Assembly: GCF_006442205.1 (NCBI RefSeq)
Contig: NZ_VFVR01000011.1
Coordinates: forward strand, 1 to 64,000
Direction: 5' to 3'
Length of the DNA: 64,000 nt
DNA from: Mesorhizobium sp. B2-3-12
GTDB lineage: Bacteria; Pseudomonadota; Alphaproteobacteria; Rhizobiales; Rhizobiaceae
Of the stretch, positions 63,353-64,000 are shown in pieces (position 1 is the first letter of the stretch; each line of letters begins with the position of its first letter). Below the pieces are notes generated by a model. That model was not told where the DNA came from. It made no database searches and saw only the letters and a list, made by a program, of their open reading frames with translations. Position numbers and translations under genes: made by a program.

Positions 63353-64000
63353 ATGAGCGCACAGCTATCCTCCGTGCGCTCCGGCGCGGCCGAAATGCCA
63401 GGCGAACCGCTGCTGTCCATACGCGGATTGCGGGTCGGGTTCCGCAAGGCCGGCAGCCAGTTCGAGGCCGTGCGCGGCATCGATCTCGACGTCGCCAAGG
63501 GCGAGGTCCTCGGCATTGTCGGCGAGTCCGGCTCGGGCAAATCGGTCGGCATGCTCGCTGCCCTTGGCCTGACGTCGAAGAACGCGGTCGTCACCGGTTC
63601 CGTCCGCTTCAAGGGCGACGAACTGGTCGGCAAACCGGCGCGCGAAATGCGCAAGATCAGGGGCGCGCGCATCGCCATGATTTTTCAGGATCCGCTGTCG
63701 TCGCTGAATCCTGTGATGACCGTCGGCGCCCAGATTGCCGAAGCTGTCAGGCTGCATCAGCGCGTGACCCGCAAGCAGGCCATGGCGCGCGCGGTCGACC
63801 TGCTCAACCTGGTGTCGATCCCGCAGCCGGAACGCCGGGCCAGCCAGTATCCACACGAATTCTCCGGCGGCATGCGCCAGCGCGCGGTGATCGCCATGGC
63901 CGTCGCAAACGATCCCGACCTCCTGATCGCGGACGAGCCGACCACCGCGCTCGACGTCACCGTGCAGGCGCAGATCCTGGCCGTGCTGCGTTCATTGCAG
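63353..64000 (+). CDS. dipeptide/oligopeptide-type ABC ATPase (DppD-like), truncated by window edge
   Basis: The open frame from ATG 63353 reads 216 codons to the last base without a stop, so the gene continues outside. Walker A GESGSGKS, Q-loop IFQDPLSSLNPVMTVG, signature FSGGMRQRAVIAMAVA and Walker B LLIADEPTTALDVTVQAQ are all seen; the C-terminal DppD region lies beyond the window. It starts three bases after the DppC-like stop. A DppF-like partner and a binding protein are expected further right. Confidence 0.9.
   Translation, partial: MSAQLSSVRSGAAEMPGEPLLSIRGLRVGFRKAGSQFEAVRGIDLDVAKGEVLGIVGESGSGKSVGMLAALGLTSKNAVVTGSVRFKGDELVGKPAREMRKIRGARIAMIFQDPLSSLNPVMTVGAQIAEAVRLHQRVTRKQAMARAVDLLNLVSIPQPERRASQYPHEFSGGMRQRAVIAMAVANDPDLLIADEPTTALDVTVQAQILAVLRSLQ

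Overview
The window looks like chromosomal DNA of a high-GC alphaproteobacterium of the order Hyphomicrobiales, most likely Mesorhizobium or a close relative. The reasons are the aroA-cmk-rpsA order next to a FYDLN-type acidic protein and a tRNA-Ala, an EPSP synthase that lines up without gaps with the N-terminal third of the Agrobacterium CP4 enzyme, a rhizobial type of intergenic palindromic repeat, and a very high density of ABC importers and sugar-acid enzymes. I see no phage genes, transposases, integrases or CRISPR array.

Layout. (1) 21-7635: a polar amino-acid ABC importer (minus strand) diverges from a pentein-fold guanidino hydrolase, a BetI-type regulator, a ThDP enzyme of the 5-guanidino-2-oxopentanoate decarboxylase family and an SDR. 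Together they suggest uptake and breakdown of arginine-like guanidino compounds. (2) 7620-14644: a large membrane protein (GT-C-like), then the housekeeping block rpsA, cmk and aroA, a FYDLN acidic protein and tRNA-Ala(GGC). (3) 14821-23900: galactonate dehydratase dgoD and a GntR regulator diverge from araFGH, an SDR dehydrogenase, an IlvD/Edd-type aldonate dehydratase and a DapA-fold enzyme. This fits an oxidative, non-phosphorylating L-arabinose/D-galactose pathway. (4) 23907-31797: an SDR, a UxaA-family dehydratase, a FCD-type GntR regulator and a second sugar ABC importer. Four near-identical operator-like sites link all three promoters. (5) 32027-42475: an organosulfur acquisition block (ssuD, a flavoprotein, sfnG, a five-gene branched-chain-amino-acid-type ABC importer, sfnB).

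(6) 42605-48812: a small membrane protein, then soxBDAG (heterotetrameric sarcosine oxidase) with a TetR regulator. A near-perfect palindrome sits before the regulator gene and a degenerate copy sits before soxB. (7) 49075-59556: an aldehyde dehydrogenase, a DUF1349 protein and a carbohydrate block. The block has an exostosin-like protein, a two-domain GT32 + Anp1-like glycosyltransferase, a GT4, a disulfide-reductase-like flavoprotein lacking one redox cysteine, a glucoamylase-like (PF10091) glycosidase and a GH39-type glycosidase. (8) 59618-64000: an SDR and an IclR regulator diverge from a dipeptide/oligopeptide-type ABC importer that runs off the right edge.

No wholly new defence or mobile system is visible. 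The most unusual items are the sulfur block with its HAAT-type importer, the flavoprotein with a broken CxxxxC motif, the two-domain glycosyltransferase, the triplicated ribosome-binding-site/start unit of a binding-protein gene, and three regulons whose operator-like repeats can be read directly. All family calls are from reading motifs by eye; no database search was run.
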